Positions 5,350 to 5,428 of a stretch of 5,428 bases of DNA are shown here, piece after piece. The notes below the pieces were generated by a model. It made no database searches, had not been told where the DNA came from, and saw only the letters and a list, made by a program, of their open reading frames with translations. The translations under genes and the position numbers were made by a program. The DNA comes from Acidimicrobiia bacterium (GTDB lineage Bacteria; Actinomycetota; Acidimicrobiia; Spongiisociales; ZC4RG35). The stretch covers positions 1-5,428 of the forward strand of contig JAUXMQ010000100.1 in NCBI GenBank assembly GCA_030623125.1, in the 5' to 3' direction. Within the stretch, counting starts at the first letter, position 1. Every line of letters begins with the position of its first letter.

Positions 5350-5428
5350 AAGAATGACGGCACCAATGCTGGTGCCTTTGACAAACTTCTGATCCTGGTC
5401 GCCGTCATCGGCGTTGCGGTGTCGATCC
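5341..5428 (+). CDS. Divergent gene, N-terminus of a probable membrane protein (partial)
   Basis: Only 29 codons are visible before the window ends. The protein begins with a short polar stretch, MNSKNDGTNAGAFDK, followed by LLILVAVIGVAVSI, likely an N-terminal membrane anchor or signal anchor still in progress at the edge. ATG 5341 is the first usable start because an in-frame TGA sits at 5317-5319 and no other start lies between. The function cannot be assigned. It is divergent from sigR, and its first codons overlap the proposed sigR promoter on the other strand, so the two could influence each other. Confidence 0.6.
   Translation, partial: MNSKNDGTNAGAFDKLLILVAVIGVAVSI
5359..5376. repeat. 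Perfect 7-base inverted repeat
   Basis: GGCACCA-ATGC-TGGTGCC, a 7-base stem with a 4-base loop, within codons 7-12 of the divergent gene. It is compact enough to be an operator or an RNA hairpin just after the start codon. It could equally be incidental coding sequence. Confidence 0.5.

Overview
The window reads as a chromosomal segment of a fairly GC-rich actinobacterium. The main evidence is a redox ECF sigma factor with an RsrA-type anti-sigma factor, a DUF2342/Zincin_2 protein (a family centred on Actinomycetota), and the tilS-hpt-ftsH order that accompanies that family in actinobacteria. The divergent sequences and the unusual neighbourhood suggest a less-studied lineage, perhaps Acidimicrobiia, but that placement is a guess. 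No RNA genes, CRISPR arrays, insertion sequences or phage genes are visible.

Layout. Almost everything is on the minus strand, so transcription runs from about 5200 down to 1. The order is sigR (5196-4618), rsrA (4621-4334), a two-helix small membrane protein (4337-4032), a zincin-like DUF2342 metallopeptidase (4035-2992), tilS (3013-1781), hpt (1799-1278), a 72-base gap (1277-1206), then ftsH (from 1205, cut by the window start after 401 codons). Every junction from sigR to hpt overlaps: three 4-base overlaps (ATGA, ATGA, GTGA), then 22 and 19 bases. This is a tightly coupled translation unit. The only real break is before ftsH, where a weak promoter and a good Shine-Dalgarno site can be proposed.

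On the plus strand a divergent gene starts at 5341 and runs off the right edge. Only 29 codons are visible, ending in a hydrophobic segment. It has no Shine-Dalgarno site of its own. A 13-codon reading frame with a good ribosome site ends on its start codon (ATGA). The region between the divergent genes, read on the minus strand, has a GGAAT-N17-GTT match to the SigR/SigH promoter class (5349-5325), consistent with autoregulation.

Working model (inference): thiol oxidation releases the sigma factor from the zinc anti-sigma factor. The sigma factor then transcribes its own operon, carrying along a metallopeptidase of unknown function, tRNA-Ile lysidine synthetase and purine salvage, with the FtsH membrane protease next to it. 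The most novel points are the coupling of a redox sigma switch to tilS-hpt, the uncharacterised membrane protein between the anti-sigma factor and the zincin, and the coupled mini-ORF at the divergent gene.
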